From a virus, in IMG/VR virus record IMGVR_UViG_3300044712_002337, positions 1 through 64,000 of that record: 64,000 nucleotides of DNA. One strand, given 5' to 3'. The notes beneath the pieces were generated by a model. The model made no database searches, was not told where the DNA came from, and saw only the letters and a program-made list of their open reading frames with translations. The position numbers and the translations under genes were made by a program. Positions 9,781 through 17,800 of the stretch are shown in pieces; within the stretch, counting starts at the first letter, position 1; each line of letters opens with the position of its first letter.

Positions 9781-10665
9781 CTAGGCGTCCTGCCCCTGAA
9801 TCGTCAGAATCACGCTCACCCACCCCACCCCGCCGTGGGCGCCGTGCGCCGGCGAGCGGGCGTCGGCCACCCGCAGCCCCCGCCACGGGTGCTGGGCGCA
9901 CAGCTGCTCGAAGTGGAGGGCGGCGGGGGCGAGGGAGCCGTCGGCGGCGTACGGCGGCGGGGCGGTGCGGTAGTTGAACGCCGGCAGCGGGCGGTCCTTC
10001 TCGCGGACCAGGGCGTCGTGCAGCCAGGCCAGCTCGGCCGGGTCGTCGGCCAGGCACAGGAGCTCGAACCGCTGGGTGACGAGCAGGGCGGTGCCCCCCT
10101 GCTCGTACGGGTCGGCGGCGAACTGGTAGAGCGGGCGGACGGCCACCGCCGGGTACTGCAGGCGGCGGTCGGGGGGGACGCTCAGGTCGCCGCCCGGGCC
10201 GCCCGCCCGCGGGTCGGCGGCCGGGGCGAGCGAGTCGGCGTCCAGGCGGACCGCCCACGGGGCGGCCGAGTCCCCCACCTGCACCCCGCGGAACGTGTGC
10301 CGGGCGCGGACGGCGGCGGCGGCCGGCAGGGGGGCGTCGAAAATCACCCGCCCGTTCTCCCAGTCGACGGCGAACCCGGCGGCGACCGGCACGCCGTCCA
10401 CCGTCACCGCCACCGCGGCCGGCGGGTCGGGCAGGTCGCCCTCCCACACCCACCCCTTCCGCCGCCCCTCGTACACCCGCCCGTCGGCGTACCGCCGGTC
10501 GGCCGCCCGGCGGAGGACGGCCAGGTCGTCGCCCAGTTCGGCGGTGCGGTGCCACCCGGCCCGCAGGCAGGCCCGGCGGACCCGCTCGGCCAGGTTGACC
10601 TCCACCCCGCGGGTGAACCCGGGGGTGCCCACCCGGGGGGCGTTGCGGAAGCTGAACTCGGACAC
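9781..10665 (-). CDS. unknown phage structural protein (tail or neck)
   Basis: 294 residues beginning MSEFSFRNAPRVGTPGFTRG; mixed alpha/beta, no catalytic motif. A segment with WENGRVIFDAPLPAAAAV resembles beta-hairpin phage structural proteins that describe an imposed coordinate, but the family was not identified. It lies between the tail-completion-like gene and the tail tube. The GTG at 10665 follows the box of a sense-oriented hairpin-TTTTAAAA element. Confidence 0.75.
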   Translation of the reverse strand: MSEFSFRNAPRVGTPGFTRGVEVNLAERVRRACLRAGWHRTAELGDDLAVLRRAADRRYADGRVYEGRRKGWVWEGDLPDPPAAVAVTVDGVPVAAGFAVDWENGRVIFDAPLPAAAAVRARHTFRGVQVGDSAAPWAVRLDADSLAPAADPRAGGPGGDLSVPPDRRLQYPAVAVRPLYQFAADPYEQGGTALLVTQRFELLCLADDPAELAWLHDALVREKDRPLPAFNYRTAPPPYAADGSLAPAALHFEQLCAQHPWRGLRVADARSPAHGAHGGVGWVSVILTIQGQDA

Positions 10666-10670
10666 GGGCG

Positions 10671-10710
10671 TTTCCCCTTTTTTAACATGCGGGCGGGGCC
10701 GGTCACCCGC
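10671..10710 (-). promoter_or_regulatory. hairpin-TTTTAAAA element 3, sense
   Basis: Read leftward: hairpin with GCGGG arms (10689-10710), then ATGTTAAAAAAGGGGAAA (10671-10688) just before a GTG start. The stop codon of the upstream gene (10703-10705) lies inside the hairpin. Confidence 0.75.
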
Positions 10711-11359
10711 GGAACCCGGCGGCCACCCGTTCGAGCCGCGCGGCCACCTCCCGGCCCACCCGGGCGGCCGAGCGGGTGAGCCAGTTGTCCTCCGGGGTGC
10801 CGGCCCACGGGGACGGCAGGTCGAACGGGCGGCGGACCTTGCCCCCCAGCGGGACCATGATGGCCGGCCCGGTGCGGCTGCCCGTGAACCCGCCGTCGCG
10901 GGCGAGCAGGGCCGCCCCCCGCCCGCCGAACGCCGCCCGCAGCCCGCCGTACCCGCCCGGCCCGTCCGGGCCGAACAGCAGCCAGGCCAGCCACGGGATG
11001 TCCCCGCCCGCCTTGCCGGTGTTCGGGTAGGCGGACCCGGGGGCGGCCAGGGCGTCGGCGAAGTCGGCCTTGTACGCCAGCACGGTCAGGGCCGCCTCGG
11101 CCGGCGTCGCGGCGACTTCCACCCGGACGCTCGCCGCCAGGGCGGCGACCACCGCCGCCACCGCGGCGTCCGGCTCGGCCAGGCCGAGGGCCGGCCGCAG
11201 CCCGCCCCGCAGGGCGGCCGCCTCCGGCGAGCCTTCCAGGTCTTCCGCCAGCACCCCCCGCACGTCCTGAGCGATTTCGGCCTGGCGGCCCCGCAGGTAG
11301 GCGGCGGCGGCGGCCAGCTGGTCGGCCTCAATCCGGCGGGCGAGTTCGGTGACCGTCAC
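10703..11359 (-). CDS. unknown phage protein, possible tail completion protein
   Basis: 218 residues. The N-terminal half is helical (MTVTELARRIEADQLAAAAA...), the C-terminal half contains basic and Gly-rich loops (GFTGSRTGPAIMVPLGGK). Size, basic C-terminus and position between a head-closure-like protein and tail proteins fit the HK97 gp10-type completion proteins, but no diagnostic motif is present. GTG start at 11359; its stop codon is embedded in the hairpin of the next intergenic element. Confidence 0.7.
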   Translation of the reverse strand: MTVTELARRIEADQLAAAAAYLRGRQAEIAQDVRGVLAEDLEGSPEAAALRGGLRPALGLAEPDAAVAAVVAALAASVRVEVAATPAEAALTVLAYKADFADALAAPGSAYPNTGKAGGDIPWLAWLLFGPDGPGGYGGLRAAFGGRGAALLARDGGFTGSRTGPAIMVPLGGKVRRPFDLPSPWAGTPEDNWLTRSAARVGREVAARLERVAAGFRG

Positions 11360-11378
11360 GGCCGGAGCCCCGGGGCTT

Positions 11379-11414
11379 CGGGGGCGGAGCCCCCGACATG
11401 TTAAAAGGGAAACG
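11379..11414 (+). repeat. hairpin-TTTTAAAA element 4, inverted
   Basis: Hairpin with GGGGGC arms (11379-11395), then ACATGTTAAAAGGGAAACG (11396-11414). It reads against the leftward genes on both sides. Confidence 0.75.
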
Positions 11415-11435
11415 TCCCGCCCGCCCGGGGCGGGC

Positions 11436-11897
11436 TCAGCCGACCCGCTTCCAGTTGAGCACGAAGAACACGTCCGGGACGATGTTGTTCGGGTCCACCG
11501 GGTCGCCGTCCCGGGCGAACTTCAGCCGCAGCCGGTCGGCCAGGGCGGACTGCACCAGCAGGTGGTCGGCGGCGGTGACGGCCGCCAGGTCGGCGAGCAG
11601 CCCCTTGGTCTGGATGGCCCCGGCCGGCAGGGTCACCCCGGGGGCCGGCTTCACCCAGAAGTCCTTCGGCTTCCAGGCGACGAGCAGCCGGACCGGGGCG
11701 GTGGGCGGGGCGGCGGCCGGGGCCTCCGCCCGCCCCCAGGCCGCCGCCCCGGCCGACCCGCCGGCCCACCCGGGCGGGGCCCCGGGGGCGGGCGGGAAGA
11801 CGAGGGTGCACTCCTTGGCCAGGGCGGTGTGCAGGTCCCGGAAGCCGAACTCGGCCACCTGGAGGACGTCCGGGTCGAGGTCGAACAGCAGGCCCAC
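11436..11897 (-). CDS. unknown phage head-tail joining protein
   Basis: 153 residues, starting MGLLFDLDPDVLQVAEFGF, with an Ala/Pro/Gly-rich middle and an ending of VPDVFFVLNWKRVG. It lies between the SGNH tail protein and a completion-like protein. No motif identifies it; a head-tail connector or a stopper-like role is inferred from position and size alone. GTG start at 11897, 14 bases after the stop of the SGNH gene. Confidence 0.7.
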   Translation of the reverse strand: MGLLFDLDPDVLQVAEFGFRDLHTALAKECTLVFPPAPGAPPGWAGGSAGAAAWGRAEAPAAAPPTAPVRLLVAWKPKDFWVKPAPGVTLPAGAIQTKGLLADLAAVTAADHLLVQSALADRLRLKFARDGDPVDPNNIVPDVFFVLNWKRVG

Positions 11898-11910
11898 GGG
11901 CTCCTCCGGG

Positions 11911-14307
11911 TCAGACCGCCCCGCCCAGGGCGGCCCACTGGGCGGACGCCCCGTCCGGGTTGGCCCGCACGTACAGGGTGACGGTCTCCCCCGGGCCGGC
12001 GGTGCCGCCGGCCGGGGACAGGGTGGCGCCGGCGGCGGCGGCCGGGGTGACGGCCCCGGCCCCGAGCTGGGCGACGGTGACGAACGTGTCGGCGGCGGCG
12101 GCGGCGGACAGGGTGACGGTCACCGGGGCGGCCCCGGTGCACTCCACCAGGGTGCCGTGGTCGGCGGTGCCGAGGGTGAAGGCGGTGCCCGCCTGCTCGG
12201 CCCGGACGGCGGTCAGGCGGGTGCTCCGCACGGTCGGGCGGTGGGCGGCCACCACCGCCCAGGCGGTGCCGTCGCTGGCCACGGTGACCGCCCCGCCGGC
12301 CTCCCGCACCGCCACCTGCTCGCCCGTCACCGGGTCGACCACCGCCCCGCCGCCGGCGGTGCTGAGCAGCACCGGGTACGCCCGGGCGGTGCCCGAGTGG
12401 TCGCGGACGGTGAGCGGCCGGCCGGGGCAGGTGGCCGGGTCGGGGATGGTCAGCCCGACGTTCGCCCCGGCGGTGTTGTCCACCGCCACCGTCAGCCGCC
12501 CGGGCAGGCGGTCGCCGGCCCCGCCGGGCAGCTGGTACAGGCTCGGGCTGGCGCCCTCCAGGCTGGTGGGGATGACGTTCACCCGCTCCGCCCGGTCGAC
12601 GGCCGGGGCCCACACCCCGGCCAGGGCGGTGGCGAAGTGGCGGGTGCCGCCCATCAGGTTGGCCAGGGGCACCCCGGCGCCCGCCACCTCCGGCCCGTCG
12701 GCGCACGGGTGGCAGAGCTCCAGCCCGGCCCGCGGCGGGCGGCCGCGGTGCACCCGGCGGACGGCGTCGGCCGCCAGGGGGACCCGGTACAGGAGGACGT
12801 TCTTGACCAGCAGGCCGGGCACGCCCGACCCGCCGTCGTACCGCCCGCCGAGGGTGAACGCGGCGTACGCCGCCCGGTCGCCGGCCGACGCGGCCGCGGC
12901 CTCCACCAGCTCGCCGTCCAGGTACCAGCTCCACGCCGTGCCGGCGCCGCCGGTGCCCTCGGCGGCGTTGCGGACGACGGTGACCGTGTGCCAGTCGGCG
13001 TCGGTGCGGCGGAGGGCGCACCCGGCGGCGAACGCCGCCTGCCCGCCGGCCACGTCGAACCCGGCCGGGTTCCGCAGCCGCCCGTTGTTGCTCGAATCCC
13101 ACCCGGCCACGGCCACCCCGGTGCCGGCGGTGCGGCGGAACTGGAAGCTGAAGGTGAACGAGTTCAGCCCGGCCGGGTCGTACGCGAGCGGCCGCCCGGT
13201 GCCGCCCGGGTTGGTCAGCCGCAGGCACGGCCCCTCCTGGCGGGTGTCCAGGGCGAGGGGGGCGCGGCGGTGGGCGTGCGGGCTCTTGAAGAAGTCGAGC
13301 GGGACGGAGTCGAACATGAGCCCGTGCCCGACGTCGTTCGGGTGGGTGTTGTCGGCGTTCGTGCCCGCCTTCCACTGGCCGTTCGCGCCGTGCAGGGCGG
13401 AGAAGAAGTCGAGCACCAGCCACGGGCGGTCGTCGAAGTGGCGGTAGAAGCGGTCGAACCACGGCAGGTGGCCGGCCGTGCTGGTGGCGTGCGGGTACGG
13501 GCCGCCGACGACGGGGATGCCGCCCTGCTGCTCGATCCGCTGGCAAATCCGCTCGATGCGGGACACGTACCCGTCGAACACCGGCTTGCGGTCGTTGTCC
13601 GTGGTCCAGTTGAAGAAGCCTTCGTTGAAGAACCCCAGGCCGACGACGACGACCGTGCCGGGGGTGACGAGGGGGGCCACGTCGGTGTAGAAGTTGGTCT
13701 CGACGGCGGTCGACGACTGGCCGGCGACGGCCCGGTTGTCCACGGACCAGGAGCCGTACTCGGACGCGCCGATCGCCGCGGCCAGCCGCCCGGCCCAGCT
13801 GAGGGTGCCCAGGCTGGCCCCGTCCCCGGCGGTGACGCTCGACCCGCACAGCACCAGCCGGCGGGTGAAGGCGCGGGGGGTGACGGCCACCTGGTGGTCG
13901 GCCCCCAGCCGGCGGGTCACGGGGACGACGGTGGCGGCGAAGTTGAGGGTGTGCGGGGCGACCGTCTGCGCCCACACGTCGCCGTTGGCCGCCCCGGCCG
14001 GGGCGGCCGCCTGCGGGGTGAGGTCGAGCCCGGCGAGCGGGGCGAACTCGCCGGCCCCGACCGCCCCGAGGGCGGCCCGCTGGGCGGCGGCGTCGGCGGC
14101 GGTGGCCACCGCCTTGCCGGCGGCGGTGACGGCCGCCCCGCCCAGCTGGAGGGTGCCGGTGACGTCGACCACGCCGGTGGACAGGGCGAGCGGGGCGGCG
14201 GTGCCGTCCCCGCCCTGCACCCCGGCCTTGGCGGCGGTCAGCCCGCCGGGCACCTGGAGCAGGTGTGGGAACGTGTCCTTCGGCTTGAACGCGACGAGAT
14301 TTCCCAT
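11911..14307 (-). CDS. tail-associated SGNH/GDSL esterase with LamG-like module
   Basis: 798 residues. The N-terminus (residues 1-120) is a short tail-attachment-like region. An SGNH hydrolase follows: block I around residue 152 (LCGSSVTAGD, catalytic Ser after GS), an oxyanion-hole Asn region (GFFNEGFFNW), and block V near 320 (NADNTHPNDVGH, D-x-x-H dyad). Residues about 370-510 look like a LamG/concanavalin fold, and the C-terminus is a beta-rich repeat-like domain. This fits a virion enzyme that deacetylates or de-esterifies host surface polysaccharide. ATG at 14307. The reaction is known for the family; the substrate is not evident. Confidence 0.85.
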   Translation of the reverse strand: MGNLVAFKPKDTFPHLLQVPGGLTAAKAGVQGGDGTAAPLALSTGVVDVTGTLQLGGAAVTAAGKAVATAADAAAQRAALGAVGAGEFAPLAGLDLTPQAAAPAGAANGDVWAQTVAPHTLNFAATVVPVTRRLGADHQVAVTPRAFTRRLVLCGSSVTAGDGASLGTLSWAGRLAAAIGASEYGSWSVDNRAVAGQSSTAVETNFYTDVAPLVTPGTVVVVGLGFFNEGFFNWTTDNDRKPVFDGYVSRIERICQRIEQQGGIPVVGGPYPHATSTAGHLPWFDRFYRHFDDRPWLVLDFFSALHGANGQWKAGTNADNTHPNDVGHGLMFDSVPLDFFKSPHAHRRAPLALDTRQEGPCLRLTNPGGTGRPLAYDPAGLNSFTFSFQFRRTAGTGVAVAGWDSSNNGRLRNPAGFDVAGGQAAFAAGCALRRTDADWHTVTVVRNAAEGTGGAGTAWSWYLDGELVEAAAASAGDRAAYAAFTLGGRYDGGSGVPGLLVKNVLLYRVPLAADAVRRVHRGRPPRAGLELCHPCADGPEVAGAGVPLANLMGGTRHFATALAGVWAPAVDRAERVNVIPTSLEGASPSLYQLPGGAGDRLPGRLTVAVDNTAGANVGLTIPDPATCPGRPLTVRDHSGTARAYPVLLSTAGGGAVVDPVTGEQVAVREAGGAVTVASDGTAWAVVAAHRPTVRSTRLTAVRAEQAGTAFTLGTADHGTLVECTGAAPVTVTLSAAAAADTFVTVAQLGAGAVTPAAAAGATLSPAGGTAGPGETVTLYVRANPDGASAQWAALGGAV

Positions 14308-14320
14308 GCCGGCCGGTACC

Positions 14321-14357
14321 CCGCCGGGCGGGGCCGGCGGATTTTAAAAGGGTGAGG
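14321..14357 (+). repeat. hairpin-TTTTAAAA element 5a, inverted
   Basis: Perfect 7-bp stem CCGCCGG/CCGGCGG (14321-14340), then ATTTTAAAAGGGTGAGG (14341-14357). It abuts element 5b head to head. Confidence 0.8.
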
Positions 14358-14390
14358 TCAACCTTTTAACATGCGGGCTAGTACACCCGC
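14358..14390 (-). repeat. hairpin-TTTTAAAA element 5b, sense
   Basis: Read leftward: hairpin GCGGG/CCCGC (14373-14390), then ATGTTAAAAGGTTGA (14358-14372). Together with 5a it forms a back-to-back pair, the only one in the window. Confidence 0.75.
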
Positions 14391-14878
14391 ACCGGGGTGA
14401 CCACCGCCCGCCCGCCGCCCCCGCCGGGGTCGCGCGGGCCGCCCGGGCGGCGGTCCCGCAGGTAGGCGGCGAGCATGGCCTTGTACGCGGCGCACGCCCC
14501 CAGCCGGAGCACGCTCTCCCGCGCCTTCCACGTGTCCTTCAGGTCGATGCGGTCGCCGCCGGTGCTGCCGATGGCGATGGCCTGGCCGGCCCCCTTCACC
14601 GCCGCCCCCTGGTTGGCCAGGCAGGCGGCGTGGGCGGTCGCCAGGGTGACGAACTCCGGGTCGGGGGTGGCCGGGGCGGTCGGGTCGGGGGTGACGGTGG
14701 CGTCGGCCACCGACAGGGCGTACGCCCGGGCCAGCCCGACGGCGGCGGTGTCGAACACCACCCGCCGGGCGGCGGCCACCCACAGGGTCTCCAGCTGGGC
14801 GTCGGTGTACTTCGGGCTCGCCCCGTCGTCCCCCAGCAGGGCGCGGAGCTCGGGAATCACCTCGTCGAACAGGGCCAC
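14378..14878 (-). CDS. head-tail connector-like protein
   Basis: 166 residues. The N-terminus MALFDEVIPELRALLGDDGA and the helical body (LETLWVAAARRVVFDTAAVG, ATAHAACLANQGAAVKGAG) match the style of phage gp6-like connectors, which are all-helical and often have this size. The C-terminus is Gly/Arg-rich and ends in the hairpin of the next element. GTG start at 14878. Family assignment is tentative. Confidence 0.65.
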   Translation of the reverse strand: MALFDEVIPELRALLGDDGASPKYTDAQLETLWVAAARRVVFDTAAVGLARAYALSVADATVTPDPTAPATPDPEFVTLATAHAACLANQGAAVKGAGQAIAIGSTGGDRIDLKDTWKARESVLRLGACAAYKAMLAAYLRDRRPGGPRDPGGGGGRAVVTPVRVY

Positions 14879-14891
14879 GGCCCACCTCCGG

Positions 14892-17800
14892 TCATTCGAG
14901 GACCTGGACGGAATCGATGCTGACGCCTTGTGCCGGCCCGACCCCGACCGCCGCCCCGCAGTTCACCCCCACCTGGCCGGCGGCGGCGTACGTGGCGTCG
15001 TCGGCGGTGACGCGGTCCACCCCGCCCACCCGGAGCTTGACGGACGTGCCGGCGAACGCCAGCCGGGCGGTGCGGGTCTCGCCGGCCGGGATGGTCTCGG
15101 CCCAGCTGCCGAGCAGGGCGTAGCTCGGGCCGGGGTCCTGGCGGTAGACCTCCCACTCGGCGGACAGGTTGTTGTACCGCCCCATGTACCCGCCGAGCGT
15201 CGCCTCCGAGGCCGTGCCGACCGCCCGCCCCCACACGCCGAACACCGCCTGCTCGGCGCCGTCCCGCCGCAGCACGAACTCCACGGCGTAGTCGGCCGAC
15301 GGCGGGGCGTAGTCGGCGAAGGCGTCCCGGCCGATGATGGCCCCGCCGGTGGTGTTGGCGAAGTACAGCCGGTTCGAGCCGATGACCGGCGTGCGGTCGG
15401 CCGGGAAGACGCCGACGGCGGTGGGGGCGAAGGCGTGCCCGCTGTCGCTCGTGTAGGCCGCGAGGGCCGTCCCGTCCGCCGCGGAGAACGTGGCCGCCAG
15501 GGGGAGGGCGGCCGAGGCGGTGTACCCGATGGCCGCCGGGTCGGCGAACCCGCCCGAGTCGGTCACGCTGACCGTGTGCGGGCCGTCGGCCGCCGGGGTG
15601 TAGGTGAACGTCCGGGTCGGGTTGGCCGAGTCCAGCACCACGCTCGTCGGGCTGAACGCGCCGGCGCCGGTGCTGGCCGGGGTGACGGTCAGCCCGGGGT
15701 GGACCGGGTTGGTGGGGGTGAGGGCGAGGGTGAAGGTGGCCGGCTCGCCGGTCAGCCCGGCGGTCGGGCCGGAGAGGGTGTACCCGGTGGCCGCCGGGCC
15801 GACGCCGGTGCTCCCCCGCAGGCGGAACCCGGCCTCGGTCGCCCCGCCCACCCCGGCCGTGCGGAACGCCAGCACCCCGAACAGGTAGACGCGGAACCGC
15901 ACCGCCTGGGTGCAGTTTTGCAGGGCCGACACCCCGGACAGGTCGACCGCCAGGGGGTAGGCGAACGCGTTGGTGCCGGCCACCGTGCCCGACCCGGCCG
16001 CCGCGTCCGACCCGCCCCCGACCCGGTAGTCCACCCGCCACCCGCTCGCCCCCGACTCGTTCGGGTTGGAGAAGAAGGCGGTGAAGTCGAACGCGGTCAG
16101 GCTGAACTTCCGCCCGGCCGCCGGGGTGAGGGTGAACTCCCAGCGGTGCCCCTTGGCCACCGCGTCGGCGTAGTCCGCGATGCTGGCGGTGTTGTTCGGC
16201 GTGCCCATCAGGCCCGCCTGCCCGTTGTAGAACGAGTTGCCGTTGTCCCAGCCGGCCCGCGTCAGGCCGGAGGCGGTCAGCCCGCCCACCACCGAGTCGG
16301 CCGCCTGGCTGGTCGTGGTGTGGGCGGCGTCGGCGGTGAGGTAGTAGGCGAGCGTGCCGGCCTGGCCGTCGGCCAGCAGGTACGCCGTCCGCTCGGGTCC
16401 GGGCAGCCCCACCCCGCTCGCGTTCACCGCGCTGACGGCCAGGTACACCACCCGGGCCGTCGGCAGGCCGGTGAGGGCGGCGGCGGTGCCGGCGGCGGCC
16501 ACGGACGCGGTGTAGTCCCCGGCGGCCGTGCCGTACCGCACCCGGTACCCGGTCGCCCCGTCCGCCTCCTCCCACGTCAAATCGGCCGCGTCGCCCAGCG
16601 TGCTCAGGGTGAGGATTTCCGTCCCGGCCACCGTGCCCGCCCTGGCCACCCCGATTTCCTCGACGGCCCGCGTCCCGCTCAGCCCGACCGCCCGCACCCC
16701 GTACAGCCCGGGGGTGAGGGTGCGGGCCTGCCCGGCGGCCAGCACCTCGCCGTCCACCTCCAACTCGTAGGGGCCGGCCCCGGTCGTGGTGCGGGTGAAC
16801 TCGTAACTGCCGGTCTCGGGGACGACCACGTTCCAGCTGCACCACGCGGCCGGCCCGGACAGCACCGCGGCCGGGGCGCCGACGTGCAGCCGCACGTTCC
16901 CGGGCACCAGCCGGCACGGGGCGGTCAGCCCGTTCCGCGGGGTCTCCGGCAGGTCCGTCTGGGCGGCGACGTGGGCGGCCATGATGGGGTACGTCGTCAC
17001 CCCCTCGATCAGGCCCGACTCGGCCGCGTTGTCGTTCCAGAACGCCCACTGCGAGTACGTGCCGGGGGTGGCCCGGCGGAACCCGGCGTGCTGCTCGTAG
17101 TCGGCCACCAGCCCCGCCCCGGCCGCCAGCCGGGGGTCGAAGAACTTGGTGTGGACTTGCAGCGGGTTGCCCCCGTCGTCGCTCGTCGAGTGGCCCCCCT
17201 CGTAGGTGGTGAGCTGCCCGCCCGCCCCGAAGGCGTGCCCCCAGTCGGAGATGGACGCGAGGGTCTGGACGAACCCGCCGGCCGGCTGCCCGGCCGCCAG
17301 CCCGCCGGCCGGGACGGGGGCGGCGAACACGGCGTCCACGGTGGTCACGTCGAACAGCTCGCCGAACACGGTGCCGGCGCCCTGGCCGCGGACGGTCAGG
17401 GTGTGGGCGGTGTTCGGGCTCAGGTCGGCCAGCCGGGTGGAGTACCACGTCGACAGGGTGGAGCCCACCACCCGGGCGGTGTAATACTGCTCCGGCCCGG
17501 AGAACTCGTCGGCCCGCAGCGGGCGGATCGAGTCGGCCCCCTGGGCCGGCCCCTCGTACGTCAAGTCCTGTTCGCCCGCCAGCCCCTCGTCGAGGATGAG
17601 GCGGACGCGGTTGGACGAGCCGGGGGCGTTCATCAGCCGGGCCACCGCCCCCACCTTCGCGCTGGTCATGCTCGCCGGGGTGGTGAACGCGAACCGCACC
17701 CCGCCGGTGCCGGTCAGGTAGAACCCCTGCGTCCGCCCGTCGCGGGGCTGGGGGATGCCGTCGCCGTTCCCGCTCGTCCACTTGAACGCCCCGGCGGTGC

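Noticed and set aside
11651-13975. Large minus frame opposite the SGNH gene
   Set aside because: Another-frame shadow of the esterase, rich in Arg, His and Pro.
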